From Datisca glomerata (lineage: Eukaryota > Streptophyta > Magnoliopsida > Cucurbitales > Datiscaceae): a stretch of 64,000 nt of DNA. The stretch is taken from positions 496,001-560,000 of the forward strand of contig QANY01007421.1 of assembly GCA_003255025.1 (NCBI GenBank), read 5' to 3'. The notes under the pieces were generated by a model. It was not told the DNA's origin, did not search any database, and worked only from the letters and a program-made list of their open reading frames with translations. Position 1 is the first letter of the stretch; every line of letters begins with the position of its first letter. Both the position numbers and the translations under genes were made by a program. Positions 48,877-61,634 of this stretch are shown here, one piece after another.

Positions 48877-49380
48877 TGTTGGATCCTTAATCTAACATTG
48901 GACTTATATGTAAATAATTATGTGTTGCCGACTACAAAATAAAGTTAATCTCAAGTAAAAGTTATCTAATAAGGTTTTGGATAATTGATGTTTTAATGTA
49001 TTTGATAGGTTGTAGACCATTTGATGTGTAAAGAATTTATGGTAATTTCTATTTTTATGATGAGCTAAAATAGAGATACCAACAGATAAATTATCTATAA
49101 ATGGTTATGGTCCCCAGGTCACATGATGAGAGATAACCGTTCTATTCTCCCTAATATCCCATCGTTAGAGAGAGAACAGAGAGGCTTAATCAAAAGGGAC
49201 TCTCGGATAAAGAATCGTGTAGATTTGGAAGGCCAATCACTCGACTCTAAACATCAACCTATCGTCATGGATTTAGGTACGCTTTTGCTCTATATTGATT
49301 TGATTCTCGGTGTATTCAACATGAGATCTTTAGATTTTATTGAGATACGATTTATATAGAAATAGATTTTGAATCTAACA
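48877..49380 (+). repeat. 3' LTR of the copia element
   Basis: 504 bp, pairs with 40591-41093. Followed by TTCAC. Confidence 0.95.
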
Positions 49381-49899
49381 TTCACACCATCGACACTCTC
49401 GTCAAGCTTGAGTTCTTCCAATTTCAGTTCTTCACCTCAATCACGAGTTGCGCCATCGCCAACGATTAACTGCATCTCTCACTCCATTGCGGTCTAATTA
49501 GCCCACACACACTCTCTCTCATCAAAACCTATAAAAAAATTTATCCTCTTTAATAGATGGCTCACTCTCATGCATGACTCACAAACTTTCACCTCACTCA
49601 CAATTCACCTAGTCATCGTTTCGCTACGCTTCAGTCTCTAACCCTCCAGCTTGAGTTCTCCACCGTAAAAGTAACCCATACTTTCTTGTTTCTTTGAAGG
49701 TAATGTTACAATGTCATGTTTTGCTCTAAAATTTATTGATTTTGATTTTAGGACTTGATTTTATTTAAAGATTTATAGGGTGTTTTTTTATCTGTTAGAT
49801 GCTGAAGGATTCTTAATTAAGATGTATCGATGTTAGATGTATTATATTAACTTAGTTGTATTAATGTAAATTCTTTGGTGATTTTTCAGTAATTATTTG

Positions 49900-50765
49900 G
49901 GTTGCAAGACGACTTTAAATAACAGAGCGCTTCGTATTCATGCTCTATGTTCTATTTGTCACTCAAAACTGGAGGCTCCCATGCATATATTTTTCATTTC
50001 TCGTTTGCTCAATTTTTCTAGTTTGCAAGTCCTTGGCCATTCGACCTGATATGATCACTGGTGTTTCGATGACTGAACATAGATGTTGAGGGACCTCAAG
50101 TAGTGATTTAGATTGTCTTCGGGCTTTGGAGAATATGAAAATGTAGGAATAATTTGTTCTTCAAAAATGAGATTATGAGTATAGAGGACGCCATTACAAT
50201 GTCTTCTAATCATATTAATGATCATATTATCTCTTTTAATGTTGCCGGTTCGTTGATTATTACCAATCTGCATCGTGTACCCTCATCGAATTCGGGACAG
50301 TGGTGGAGATAGAAGAGGATCTCTCGGGTGGTACTGGTTGGGCTCTATAGAATCCTCACGGCAAGTGATGGGTGTGATTTTTGTCACCTCACCTCGATAA
50401 CATCCGTCTTGACTGCGGAAGCACAAGCCCTATTACAGGGTATTGAAGCTTGTTTATGTTTCTACAAGGAGTCTGATTTAATTTATTCTCACTCGTTATA
50501 TCTCGTTGAGGCTACAAATTCTCCTATCCCGCAGTGTAGCGAGATTAGAGCTTTAGTTTTTGATATTTTCTCACATAATCGTGAGTTTTTAAAGTCTAAA
50601 ATCTTACATCGTCCTAGAGAGTTTAATAGTCTAGCTCATTTTTGTGCTCGTAGAGGGTGTATCCATTTGGAGTCTGTTGTTCTTACAGAACATTTTCCTG
50701 AATTTATTATGAATTTGATGTAGGGGCATAATTTGCTCCTACAGTCTTTTGACAAAAAAAAAATT
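49900..50765 (+). mobile_element. 3' end of a LINE (zinc-binding RT tail and RNase H)
   Basis: First a zf-RVT-like segment, LNNRALRIHALCSICHSKLE then APMHIFF (about 49915-50005). Then an RNase H-like (RVT_3) reading, open from 50328 to 50723: AEAQALLQGIEACL, a Ser/Tyr segment, EIRALVFDIFSHN and LHRPREFNSLAHFCAR. This order is the C-terminus of plant L1-type LINEs. A short A-run (about 50753-50763) follows the stop, like a degenerate poly(A) tail. Upstream LINE parts are absent, as in 5'-truncated insertions. The catalytic Asp normally in ETDS is not seen. Confidence 0.7.
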
Positions 50766-52738
50766 TATGACTGTAAATTACCGATAAGAGAGTTTTTAAG
50801 TATGAATTGAATTTTATCAGTTGTTTTGAAAAAAATTGCCTAACGAACATTGGATGAGGCGTTGAAAAATAAACGAAAATGAGTAAAATCATCTATTTTG
50901 ATTTGAAAGTTCATGGAATAAAGTTAATTCATGAAATTTAGAAGTAAGGTTTGAATTTAACCCATTATAAATATTGTATTAAGGTAAATATTGGGAAAGA
51001 AAAATTACTTTCATGAATAATCACTACTCTTTGTTTACGTCAATGTATAATGTTTATGCACTTTTATTAAATTTGAAATTATGCTCTATTAACTTAACTC
51101 AACAATTAGAAAAATATTTAAACAAAGGTTATTTCCATTAAAGTCAACTGATGATCACCAATTTTTATATCATGGTAATTTTCTTTTAATCTATGTGAGT
51201 GAGACGAGGGAATATAGCGTCCAATGCTCATTATACTACGCAAATTATACCAATTACCAAGAAAGTATCATTTCTTGTTTAATTTAAAAATATTATCACT
51301 AGAAAAATACTCATTATACTCGGCCGAAGTTCATGCTAGAGCTTTTGTTTGTAGACTTTACGTCTAATTATATTTTTTAACATTCATCTCCTCTTTATTA
51401 TTCAATAAACTAATTCAACAAAAATATAAAAAATAAAAGGGTGAAATATTTATTACCTATTAAAATTTAAAAAATTTCTGTCAGTTATTATACACACAAT
51501 TTTCTGTTATTTTAATTCGTGAAATTTCATTTATGTCATTAATAACACTAAACTTTCAGATAATTGTCTGTTTAATTCATTACTTAAGAACCATTATGCT
51601 TTCGTCAGGTCCCATCCCTGGCACGTGTTTAATAACGTCAACAACATCCTTGTATTGGATATTAAGACGTGAACTAACAGAAGCTTAATGATAATTAAGC
51701 GAAAGACAAAATTGATAAAAAATTAAAATATTAGGCTAAAATGACAAAAATATAAATTTTGAGGGGTTAATTTGATATAATCCAAACTAAATAAATAAAT
51801 AAAACAAAGAGCAACGGGGACAAAAAAAAGAACTTAGCCTCATCTGAGTCATGATTCATGGCACATGAGACTTAATTTCAGTAATTTCCAAACAAACAAA
51901 ATCACCATTAGCTTATCAATGAGCATTACTTCCCTATTTAGCTCTTACCAAAATGTTCACTTTCCCACGCAATTCCACTAGAGCCTGCCGTACACTTTTC
52001 AAGACTTAGTTTCACTTTAAAACCTACAACGAGATTAGACTTTCAGAAACATGATACAGATAGACACTAACAGCCGTACGATCAAATCGATCATATTAAG
52101 TGTTTGCCGAACTCTATTATGTACTTTATCTTCCTTCGAAATGACTCTTTTCGCCCTCATGTTTTCATTTATTTTCAACTACAGTGCGCACATGCTGATT
52201 AGTTTAACATAGAACTAATTGTGTGGTAACCTGTGGGTCCAGTCTAGCTACCAATTGACGGATGAATCAACGTTGTACACAAGATTCAATCGTGTGAGCA
52301 TACACGTTAGTTTTATTAGATACTGTTTTAAATAATTAGTTAGTGGAATCGCAATTATATCCTCTAAAGCCTTCGCATTCTTAGGGTTGGAGGAGTCAAT
52401 TTGCAGCCAAATATGGTTCTCATCGTAAATAAAGGGATGGATCGGGTCCTTTATGGACTTTTCGGACTGAAAATTATAATAAAAGAATCAAAATCAGGTA
52501 AACAGATTATTTATAAATTAAAAATCACAGTATTCATGTAATAATTTATTACATTAATTCTTATTAATTAACATATTACTTAATTAATAAATATATTTTT
52601 AAAATTAATGTATAATGATTTAAAATAAAATATTAACGAAGTAAATTCGTAGGAATAAAAGGAAATTGAAAATTAAGGAAAAAAGAAATTAACGATGAAC
52701 GGAAATATACCAAGCGGCAAGAAGGGGGCTCGATATTT
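50766..52738. other. Intergenic region upstream of the helicase gene
   Basis: No coding sequence. A CACGTG G-box core occurs at 51622-51627, about 1.1 kb before the TATA box. The rest is AT-rich. Confidence 0.4.
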
Positions 52739-52749
52739 CCTATATAAAC
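52739..52749 (+). promoter_or_regulatory. TATA box of the helicase gene
   Basis: CCTATATAAAC, a good plant TATA box, followed about 65 bp later by a long CT-rich leader typical of plant 5' UTRs. Transcription should start near 52770-52780. It is assigned to the helicase because no other gene lies between. Confidence 0.55.
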
Positions 52750-52771
52750 CCCGTCACCACACCTTCGCTCC

Positions 52772-54130
52772 CATCATATTTGCTCGCACTCGCTTGCTCT
52801 GACTCATCTGAAAGAGCCTCTCTCTCCCCCCCCCTTCTCTCTCTATCTCTCACTTCCGCTAATATCTGTCTCTCTGCTCATTTAGATTAAGAAGTTCCTA
52901 AGAGGTAAAATTTCGGAGAAATCTGTACTTCTTTAATTTATTGGGATTTTGTTGGTAAACGAAGGATCAGTTAATATAAGTAATGAGGTTTAAAATTACT
53001 GAATCTTGACATTGACTATTAATTAGGTTGGTTGCGTTAGGTTATGAATGTTTCTGTATCCTGGGTTAGGTTCAGTGCAGGTTTCGATCTGTGTTAGGTG
53101 GTGAATAGCAATAACAATTATGGTGGTATTTGTTTGGATTCTCCAGTTTGGGGTGTAGATTGGATGATTGTGCTTTGTCTGGAGATTTCTAGTATGGAGA
53201 ACGTTGAATATTGGTGTGTGTTCGATTATTTTAACGCTAAAGGGAAAAAATTCTGCTGGTCAGTAGGTGGAGGGTTTTGATTCGTAGCGGATTTCTTTAT
53301 AGTTTTGGGGGTTTTGGATCTTCTGAGTCTTCTGGGTGGAAAATAAGGAATCGTCAATGTATAATTGATTTATCTTTTAAATAGTTGATAACTTATCATT
53401 GCTTTGTTATTGCATTATGATTTGGTTAAATTAGATGTCCCAATATCAGCTCAAGTACATTTAGGGTTTCGAATGGAAGTTATGATTGGCGCTATTTCTT
53501 ATTTGCATCTGTTTGAGTGTTAATTCGCACTGTAATCAGTTCTGGTTTAATCATCTATGATTTCTGCAAAGTGGCTGTCTGTGACGCAATGCATGTGTAT
53601 TGTCCTTCTAGGGAGTGCTATTATGCTTGCATGGAGCTGATATTGAAAAAAAAGGTCTTGTTCGTGTCCAAAGGCCATATGCATTTCCTTGTATGAATAA
53701 CTTTTATGGCTTCTTTGAAGACTAATATAGATTTTAGCTCATTGATTTTCCTCAATTTGAAGCTGTAAAAAGCTTTAGCATAGCTGTCGTGTCAGTGTGG
53801 GTGATACTTATCTTTTCTATGAAATTATATTTCTACACATTCTACTGTCAAATAATTGTGATTTCCATTGGCCTTCTGAGTTGACAGTCAATTAATTGGG
53901 TTTGTGTTCCTACTACCAATTTTATTGCTTTTGCTTCCCAATCCTGAGAATAAATTGTCTCTGAATGTGACTCGCAGGAACTTGTGGAACTCGTTTTGTT
54001 CAGCAGAGGACCTTTTAAGTGACTCACATTTGGCGTTTCAGGTGCTTTTTTTCCTTAAGGAAAGGAAACAAGGAGTGATAATTGTGCTTCTTGGGATATA
54101 TAATTGAGTTTTTATGCATTTACATATGAC
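52772..54130 (+). other. 5' untranslated region with intron(s), helicase gene
   Basis: The first noncoding exon probably ends at 52904 (AGAG|GTAAAA) and includes a TC/C microsatellite at about 52816-52876. The remaining 1.2 kb lacks a continuing coding frame. It contains possible noncoding exons, for example after CTCGCAG at 53978 and before CAG|GTGC at 54040. The exact acceptor leading into the coding exon is uncertain. The intron begins T-rich, as plant 5'UTR introns do. Confidence 0.5.
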
Positions 54131-57100
54131 ATGGGTTCTAGAGGAAGGCTATTATTTGACCTGAATGAACCGCCTACGGAGGAGAATGAGGATAGTAAAG
54201 GTGTTTTCATCCAGCCACAGAAGGCATTGCCGACTTCAGATTCCAATGCTTCAGACTTAATTACAACATCAGGTGGTCCCCGAAGAATAATAAATAATCA
54301 TGCATTTTCGCACGCATCATCTTTGTCAGGTTTTCAGCCATTTGTTCGGACAAAATTTAATCATCACCTTGAAGTCGGCAAAGATGGGAGCATATCACAT
54401 ACAAATTCAAAGATTGAATCATCATCATCAAAGTCGAGCAATGATGAGATGACAGAACCATTATTTGTTAGAGGTTCTGGAGATGATAAATCTGAGGAAA
54501 GGGAAGAAGGAGAATGGTCTGATGCTGAGGGCTCTGCTGAAAAGTCTAAAACTTCAACAGAGCAAGGATTGCCTGCTTCTTCTGATATGGCAGTTGAGAA
54601 CAGCTCTGTCAAAATTTATGATTTTAGCAGGGAAGATAGTAGTAGTCATACTTCTTTAAGATCAGATCCAGATTCCAGTGGTCAGAAAATCAATGGTACC
54701 AAAAGTTCAGAAAGCAATGTTAAATGTGATACATCCTTAGATGACCAAGAGGAATCTGGCATGATTCGAAAGCAAAGAGAACTTAAGGGTATTGAAGCTG
54801 TCCATGCACTTAAATGTGCTAATAATCCTGGAAAAAGGAAGATAGATCAAGAGCAAGTTGCAAAGCTCGGGAAGAAACGCAGTAGACAAACAATGTTCCT
54901 TAATTTAGAAGATGTAAAGCAGGCTGGCCCCATTAAATCTTCTACCCCCAAAAGGCAAACCCTACAGCCTCCTATTACTAGTCGTACGGTGAAAGAAGTC
55001 CGTATGGCTTCCCAAGTTGCTGAACGTGCTGGAGAGAAGCAGTATCAGCCCTTGATCAAGGATCCAAAACAAGTTGATGGATCATGCAATGAAGGTGGCA
55101 TTTCCTCGGGATCTGGTGAATCTAAATTGGACTGCAATGGTGATTTGAATTCTGGACTACTAGTTAGGCCAAGTAGGCTAAATGGTAATGGGGATTATTC
55201 TGCAGAGGTTTCCTTACCACCTATTCCTAGACAGGGTTCGTGCAAGCTACCTGCAGACTCAAGGCAGACAAAGCTGCCAGTGTCTAACAAGAAAATGTCC
55301 ATGACCAACCAAATTTTCGTGGACCCAAAACCGGTTAATAAGAAACATCTTCCTGCCAAGAAGCAGAATACTAGCAGTACCTCGTATCAAGACACATCAG
55401 TTGAACGGCTCATACGGGAGGTGACCAATGAAAAGTTTTGGCATCGCTCAGGTATAGATTATTGAAATCGTTTATATTTAATTGCTAATGGCTTCTCGTT
55501 GTTATTGGTGGGTTATGTAATTGCTTTGCAGTTGTACCTGGAATTTTTTTCTATCTGCAATTTTGCGTTAATGGTTTTTTCAGTTTTATCATATGCCAAT
55601 ACTTCACATTCTCCTACTATGTCATATAACTTATGATAAGGACTTGAAAATCTAAAATTTGTGGTGTTTGATCATCGAGAGTGAGATTCTAATTAGTAGT
55701 TCTATTTCGTACCATGATACGCCTCTGTTCAAATTGTGTTGTTTTCTCAGTGTGAGTGAGAAAATATGCAGTGTGAATCTCTGTTAGTACTGAAAGGTAG
55801 TTATGGCTTGTGACATCTGCAGACTTTGTCTACTGTGGTGTAGATGTGGATTTGTGCGTGATGTGGGATTTCTCTAGTAGTGATTATCCACTATAAGATG
55901 ATTTTTTTGCTCAGGCCCACATATAGTGGAGGGGATTCCTGTGCTACATGTGGTGGACATTCCTCTGTCTAGAGAGCTGCTGGATGGAGGGATTCCTTTC
56001 ATGCTGAAGAGTGGAAGTTGTTGATGCATAGTCCTGTATTCTTTGGGATGTAATCTACTACAGTGAAAAGAAAAAAGTACTTGGATTTTGTTAGTTGTTT
56101 ATTATAATAATCTTTTGTTATAATGTTCTTTTTCTTATTTGTTGGATGAAATATTTCTGCTGTTTCGGACCGTAACTTGAGTAATTCGTGCAGGTCAATT
56201 TATAGCCATTAGTTGGGTTTGTGTTTGTTTGTCATATATGAGTAGTGGAAATCTGGAGAAGCTTCATTAGCAATAGTTTCAAGGATTGTTGTTTGATGAC
56301 ACTGTTTGTAATTATTGTTCATGTCCTACTGGTAGTAGTTGCTGGTGCCTTTTAGTATTATTTGGATATTACTGTATATTTTACTTTTTTTGTTTTGGGT
56401 AGGCAGCCTTCGGCTTTGCGGATTAGTTGATGTTGCTTATTCATTTTTGTGTCATTTGAGGGTTGGTTTTTCCTCTTCTTTTGGGGGCTTTGTTCTTTAT
56501 TTGCTTATAACATATTAAAACTTCTACAACAGAGGAGACTGATCTTCAGTGTGTTCCTGGTCGGTTTGAATCTATGGAAGAGTACGTCAGAGTTTTTGAA
56601 CCTTTGTTATTTGAGGAGTGCCGCGCTCAATTGTTTAGTTCATGGGAGGAATTAACTGAAACAACCTCAAGGGACACGCACATGATGGTTCGTGTGAAGA
56701 ACATTGAAAGGAGAGAAAGAGGTACCAAGCAAAGCTATTTTTGGGCTTGATACTTTTCTGATTTGGATTAATTTATAAAATAAAATTGGAACCTACTAAC
56801 AACTTGTCCCTTCTATTGTGGTTTCTATGTGTTTTACTGTAATATTAGGAGAAGAAAAATAATATGAAGTTTGGTTTATATCTTCTTACTGAAATGTTTG
56901 TAATGATCCTTTTATTGAAATGTTCAAGATACTTTTATTGAAATATTTGTCACGATCCTTAGAAAGAGAATATCTTCTTACTCTTCTTTTTGCTACTTTT
57001 CTTGCTTCAAGTTCACTTACATATTGTGATGAAAGACATGCTATCTTATTATTACTGAGAAGATCTTTTATCTTAACCGCTTCAAGTATTTCTTTTATGT

Positions 57101-60100
57101 CATAGGTTGGTACGATGTGATAGTCCTTCCTGTGAATGTGAATGAATGCAAGTGGTCATTCAAAGAGGGAGATGTGGCAGTTCTTTCGTCTCCTAGGCCT
57201 GGATCAGGTTAGATAAATGAGTAGTTATCAAGCTTGATAGAATAGATACTATTATTATTCAGCTTAATCCTTGCTAATTATCACTATAATAACTCTGTCA
57301 AGCAGTCAGATTAAAGAGGAACACATCATCAATGCAAGATAATGATGATGAAACCATCGGACGTGTGGCTGGAACAGTTCGGCGACACTTTCCCTTAGAT
57401 ACTAGAGATCCTCCTGGGGCGATTCTTCATTTCTATGTTGGAGACTCATTTGATCCTAATAGGTGAGCTAAATGAATCTCTGTTTTTACATTAACCGTTG
57501 TTTGTTAAGTTTTATAAATTTTAAATTTCTGTTTGTGGTCTTGATTCATGGTTTCCGTATACCAATTTTATTCATTCTCGTGTAGCTTTTGGATCAGTTT
57601 AGGATAGGTTGTTGATGTTGAAGTTTTTGTTATTTTCTTAGCAGGATTGAGGATGACCATATTTTAAGGAAACTTCAGCCAAAAGGAGTATGGTATCTGA
57701 CAGTGCTTGGTTCACTTGCAACCACCCAGCGGGAGTACATTGCCTTGCATGCATTTCGTCGTCTTAATTTACAGGTGATAGTGGAACTTCAATTATTTTT
57801 CTGTCTAGTGGTTTCATCCTTTGCTATTGTTTTTCTTTTTTGCATTCTGAATAATTTGAACAACTTTGTTAGATGCAAGCGTCAATCCTTCAGCCCAGTC
57901 CCGAGCAATTCCCAAAATATGAGGAGCAGCCTCCTGCAATGCCGGAGTGTTTCACGCAGAACTTCGTTGATCATTTGCATAGGATGTTCAATGGGCCCCA
58001 ACTAGCAGCTATCCAATGGGCTGCAATGCATACAGCTGCTGGTACAAGTAGTGGAACAACAAAGAGGCAAGATCCATGGCCTTTTACCCTTGTACAGGGT
58101 CCTCCAGGTACAGGTAAGACTCACACAGTTTGGGGAATGTTGAATGTCATCCATCTGGTTCAGTATCAGCACTACTATACTTCTTTACTTAAGAAACTGG
58201 CCCCTGAAAGCTATAAGCAAGTTAGTGAGAGCAGTTTAGACAATATCCCTACTGGATCAATTGATGAGGTTCTTCAAAACATGGATCACAATCTCTTCCG
58301 CACTCTTCCTAAGCTCTGTCCAAAACCTAGAATGTTAGTTTGTGCACCTTCTAATGCTGCAACAGATGAGCTCCTTGCTCGTGTTCTTGATCGTGGATTC
58401 ATTGATGGTGAGATGAAAGTTTACCGACCTGATGTAGCCCGAGTTGGTGTCGATTCACAAACTCGTGCTGCTCAAGCAGTTTCTGTGGAGCGGAGAACAG
58501 AGCAGCTTTTGGTCAAAAGTCGTGATGAAATTGTAGGATGGATGCACCAGCTAAAAAGTCGTGAAGCTCAATTATCTCAGCAGATATCAATTCTTCAGAG
58601 AGAACTTAACGTGGCAGCTGCTGCTGGTCGTTCTCAGGGCTCTGTTGGTGTTGACCCTGATGTGTTGGTGGCTCGTGATCAAAATCGAGACTCATTGCTG
58701 CAGAACCTTGCAGCTGTGGTTGAAAATAGGGATAAAATCTTAGTTGAAATGTCTCGGCTTCTGATTTTAGAGGGAAAATTCCGAGCTGGTAGCAACTTCA
58801 ATTTGGAAGAGGCACGTGCTAACCTTGAGGCAAGTTTTGCCAATGAGGCTGAGATTGTTTTTACCACTGTCTCAAGCAGTGGTCGCAAATTGTTCTCTCG
58901 TCTGACTCATGGTTTTGATATGGTAGTTATTGATGAGGCAGCCCAAGCCAGTGAAGTGGCAGTTCTTCCTCCACTCTCCCTTGGTGCAGCACGGTGTGTG
59001 CTTGTTGGGGACCCTCAGCAACTTCCGGCAACAGTAATCAGCAAGGCAGCTGGAACATTGTTATACAGTAGGAGCCTCTTTGAGAGGTTCCAACAAGCCG
59101 GATGTCCAACTATGTTGTTGTCTGTGCAGTATAGAATGCATCCTCAAATCCGGGATTTCCCTTCCAGGTACTTTTATCAAGGACGTCTTACCGACAGTGA
59201 AAGTGTTATCAATTTACCCGATGAGAAGTACTACATGGATCCCTTACTGAAACCTTATGTATTCTTTGATATTACCCATGGTCGGGAGTCTCACAGAGGA
59301 GGGTCCGTTTCTTATCAAAACATACACGAAGCACAGTTTTGTGTACGGTTGTATGAGCATCTTCAGAAAGCTATGAAATCGTTGGGGTTGGGTAAAATTT
59401 CAGTAGGCATTATCACGCCATACAAGCTGCAACTGAAATGCCTCCAACGTGAGTTTGAGGATGTTCTGAATTCGGAAGAGGGGAAGGATCTGTATATCAA
59501 TACTGTTGATGCTTTTCAGGGCCAAGAAAGAGATGTGATTATCATGTCCTGTGTGCGTGCCTCAACTCATGGTGTTGGCTTTGTTGCGGATGTTCGCCGA
59601 ATGAATGTTGCACTAACTCGGGCAAGAAGGGCTCTTTGGGTATGATTCTGTTCCAATTTTATACATAAATAGATGGATATTCTTGAACTATGGTTTTCTA
59701 ATTTTTCTATGAACACGCTCCCTCCCCACCCCCACCCNAAGAAAACACACATCAGACTCACATTTTACCTATCTGTCCGCAAAACACAAACACACAAATA
59801 CCCTCTGACTAATGATAAGTAATTTTGATATTGAACTAATGTTTAATAGGTTATGGGTAACGCTAATGCATTAGTGCAGTCTGATGACTGGGCCGCATTG
59901 GTTACTGATGCCAAGAAGAGGAGCTGTTACATGGATATGGACTCTCTGCCTAAGGACTTTTTGGGAGTAAAGGGACCTACTACTGCTTTGCCTGGGAAGA
60001 TTTCCTCAAATATGAGGGGTTTGAGGCCAGCTACGCCAAGACACAGGTCTTTGGATATCCATGTGGAGTCCAGGTCTGGAACTCCATCAGAAGATGACGA

Positions 60101-60188
60101 GAAGTCAAAACCATTGGTCATATCTAGGAATGGAAATTACCGGCAGCAAAGTAGTTCCATTGGGAATGTGGGGAAGAGAGAGAACTAG
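54131..60188 (+). CDS. SEN1/UPF1-like superfamily 1 RNA/DNA helicase
   Basis: Seven coding exons: 54131-55451, 56533-56721, 57106-57207, 57306-57462, 57645-57774, 57873-59639, 59850-60188. All have GT-AG borders and the phases join without conflict, giving 1334 residues. I start at ATG 54131 (MGSRGRLLFDLNEPP); the open frame extends upstream only through a TTG. Residues 10-15 are DLNEPP, an EAR-type DLNxxP repression motif. A Ser/acid-rich, disordered N-terminal third follows, with a bipartite nuclear signal (KRK at 235, KKRSRQ at 248). The helicase motifs are GPPGTGKT (709-716), CAPSNAATDELL, DEAAQAS (987-993), LVGDPQQLPATV, QYRMHP (1052-1057), AFQGQERD (around 1183) and NVALTRARRALWV. A coiled-coil insertion lies between motifs Ia and II (about 849-939), comparable to the UPF1/SEN1 stalk or prong. 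The C-terminus ends GKREN. It matches, from memory, the plant proteins annotated as tRNA-splicing endonuclease positive effector-related helicases, about 1100-1400 residues long. It should unwind RNA or R-loops in the nucleus by ATP hydrolysis; the exact substrate is unknown. Confidence 0.93.
55452..56532 (+). other. First coding-region intron of the helicase gene (1081 bp)
   Basis: GTATAG donor and TCTACAACAG acceptor. No coding sequence or transposon was recognised inside. It interrupts a Glu codon (phase 1). Confidence 0.8.
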
Positions 60189-60930
60189 CTGTTCGATTTG
60201 CAAACCGTCTTTGTCCTTCCAGAGTAACAACAAAAACATTATGTCCAGATCCTACTGTGCTGGCCGACACATTTAGTTCGTTGGTACTCTGGGATCATCT
60301 TGAGACAAAGTAAGATGACTTAGTGGGGGATTTAGACACATTGAAACAAATTATGAGCTCTGCTTCGGAGGACGTGTTGTGATTGAATGGATTCCTTGGT
60401 TATGCTACCAGCTGGGCTCATTGATTCTCCATCTTACAGATGTAGAAGAAGGTAACCATACTCTTTGACTTGGTCACTAGAGGATCTTATATGTTTTTAT
60501 GAGATCAATTGCTCATATTGGATTGTAAATGGCACAGGAATTGAATGGTGATATTAGCCACGAGAATTTCGGGCGACAGTCGCTCTGCTACGATAATTTG
60601 GTGCATATATGAAAAGACTTCCAACTGTTGTGGGGACGTGGGAGGAAGCATACTGGTTTAATCTTTTTTAACTACTGATTTCTTCTGACAGGCACACAGG
60701 TTTTTGCTGAAGGGAAGCAAGCTCACAATTGAAAGATGCTATGTACATTTGAACTTGACATGCAAATGCTCGACAGAGTGAAGATCAATAGGGTAAGTGA
60801 AAAATCTGGAGAATTTTCCAACCTTTATTTTTAATTCTAAATTTACCTTTCCCAGCCGTCGGGTAAGACCATCAGGTCTAAAGGGAATGCTCAAATTATG
60901 TACATAAATTAGAGAAGAGCACATGATTTT
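60189..60930 (+). other. Probable 3' untranslated region of the helicase gene
   Basis: Less AT-rich than the intergenic DNA beyond, without a coding frame. A GTAAGT at about 60797 and earlier AG sites allow a 3'UTR intron. No clear AATAAA polyadenylation signal was found, so the end is approximate. Confidence 0.4.
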
Positions 60931-61168
60931 ATATAATTGTATTAGGAAAAAAAGGAATCAAACTCTTGAAGGCATTTGCGTTGTCAACTGACCTGTACAT
61001 ACATGATGAATAGTGAAATCATAGAAATTCTTTTGTTGTATCTCAACTATATATATTTTTTTATTAGTCATAAAGAAATTATGTTTAAACTTCAACTAAA
61101 CGCAGTTCAACTCTAATGATCTTAAAATATATCTGTCGCACTAATGTAGTGTGTAATACATACAATAA

Positions 61169-61634
61169 GGGGTAAATGCATCTCAACCTTCACGAACTTT
61201 GCCATATACGCAAATAGTAACCACAAATTTTGGACTTAGCCTATTAAACCTTAAAACTTTATAAATTTGCAAATGATTACTTTTTAAGTTAACTCCGTCT
61301 AAAGAATAACTATTTAATTTTGTCGATGACAAAAAGGGCTTTTTTTTGGGAAAGATGACTTAAAATAAGGCGACGTCACTCAGGTCAGGTCTTGTGGATG
61401 ATGGAGTGGCTGAGAGAGGGGAGAATGAACGGCTTTTTTTAAGGTTTTGGTTGAGAGAGAGGAGGTCAAAAAAGACACATTTAGCGCATGTATCGTCATT
61501 AATTTAGACGGAATGAAGTTAAAATGAGTTTGTATAATCTATAAAATTCGACGGTGTAATAAGTTAAATTTAAGGTTAATGAGTATTTTTTGCCTATATG
61601 ATAAAGTTCGTGAAGTTAAGTTACATTTAGTTCA
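61169..61634. mobile_element. MITE-like inverted-repeat element
   Basis: The left arm (GGGGTAAATGCATCTCAACC, then TTCACGAACTTTGCCATATA...) and the right arm (...TATATGATAAAGTTCGTGAA then GTTAAGTTACATTTAGTTC) are inverted over about 140 bp, up to the CCGTCTAAAG / TTTAGACGG pair near 61305 and 61507. There is no coding capacity. The target duplication is unclear, so boundaries are good to a few bases only. Confidence 0.65.

Larger units (their letters stand above)
40591..49380 (+). mobile_element. Complete Ty1/copia retrotransposon, decayed, with internal triplication
   Basis: LTRs at 40591-41093 and 48877-49380 start TGTTGGATC and end AATCTAACA. The target duplication TTCAC is perfect (40586-40590 and 49381-49385). 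A tRNA-Met primer binding site follows the left LTR, and a polypurine tract precedes the right one. The order is gag, protease, integrase, reverse transcriptase, RNase H, which defines Ty1/copia. All parts carry stops and frameshifts. By eye the two LTRs differ at roughly one base in eight, so the insertion is old. The gag-end/protease/integrase-start module is present three times. Confidence 0.95.

Noticed and set aside
53098..53280. 60-codon frame in the helicase 5' region
   Set aside because: No homology, lies in the probable 5'UTR intron and begins with a non-ATG codon.
54104..54130. Upstream extension of the helicase start (reading SFYAFTYD)
   Set aside because: Begins with TTG, not ATG, and the family N-terminus MGSRG follows at 54131.
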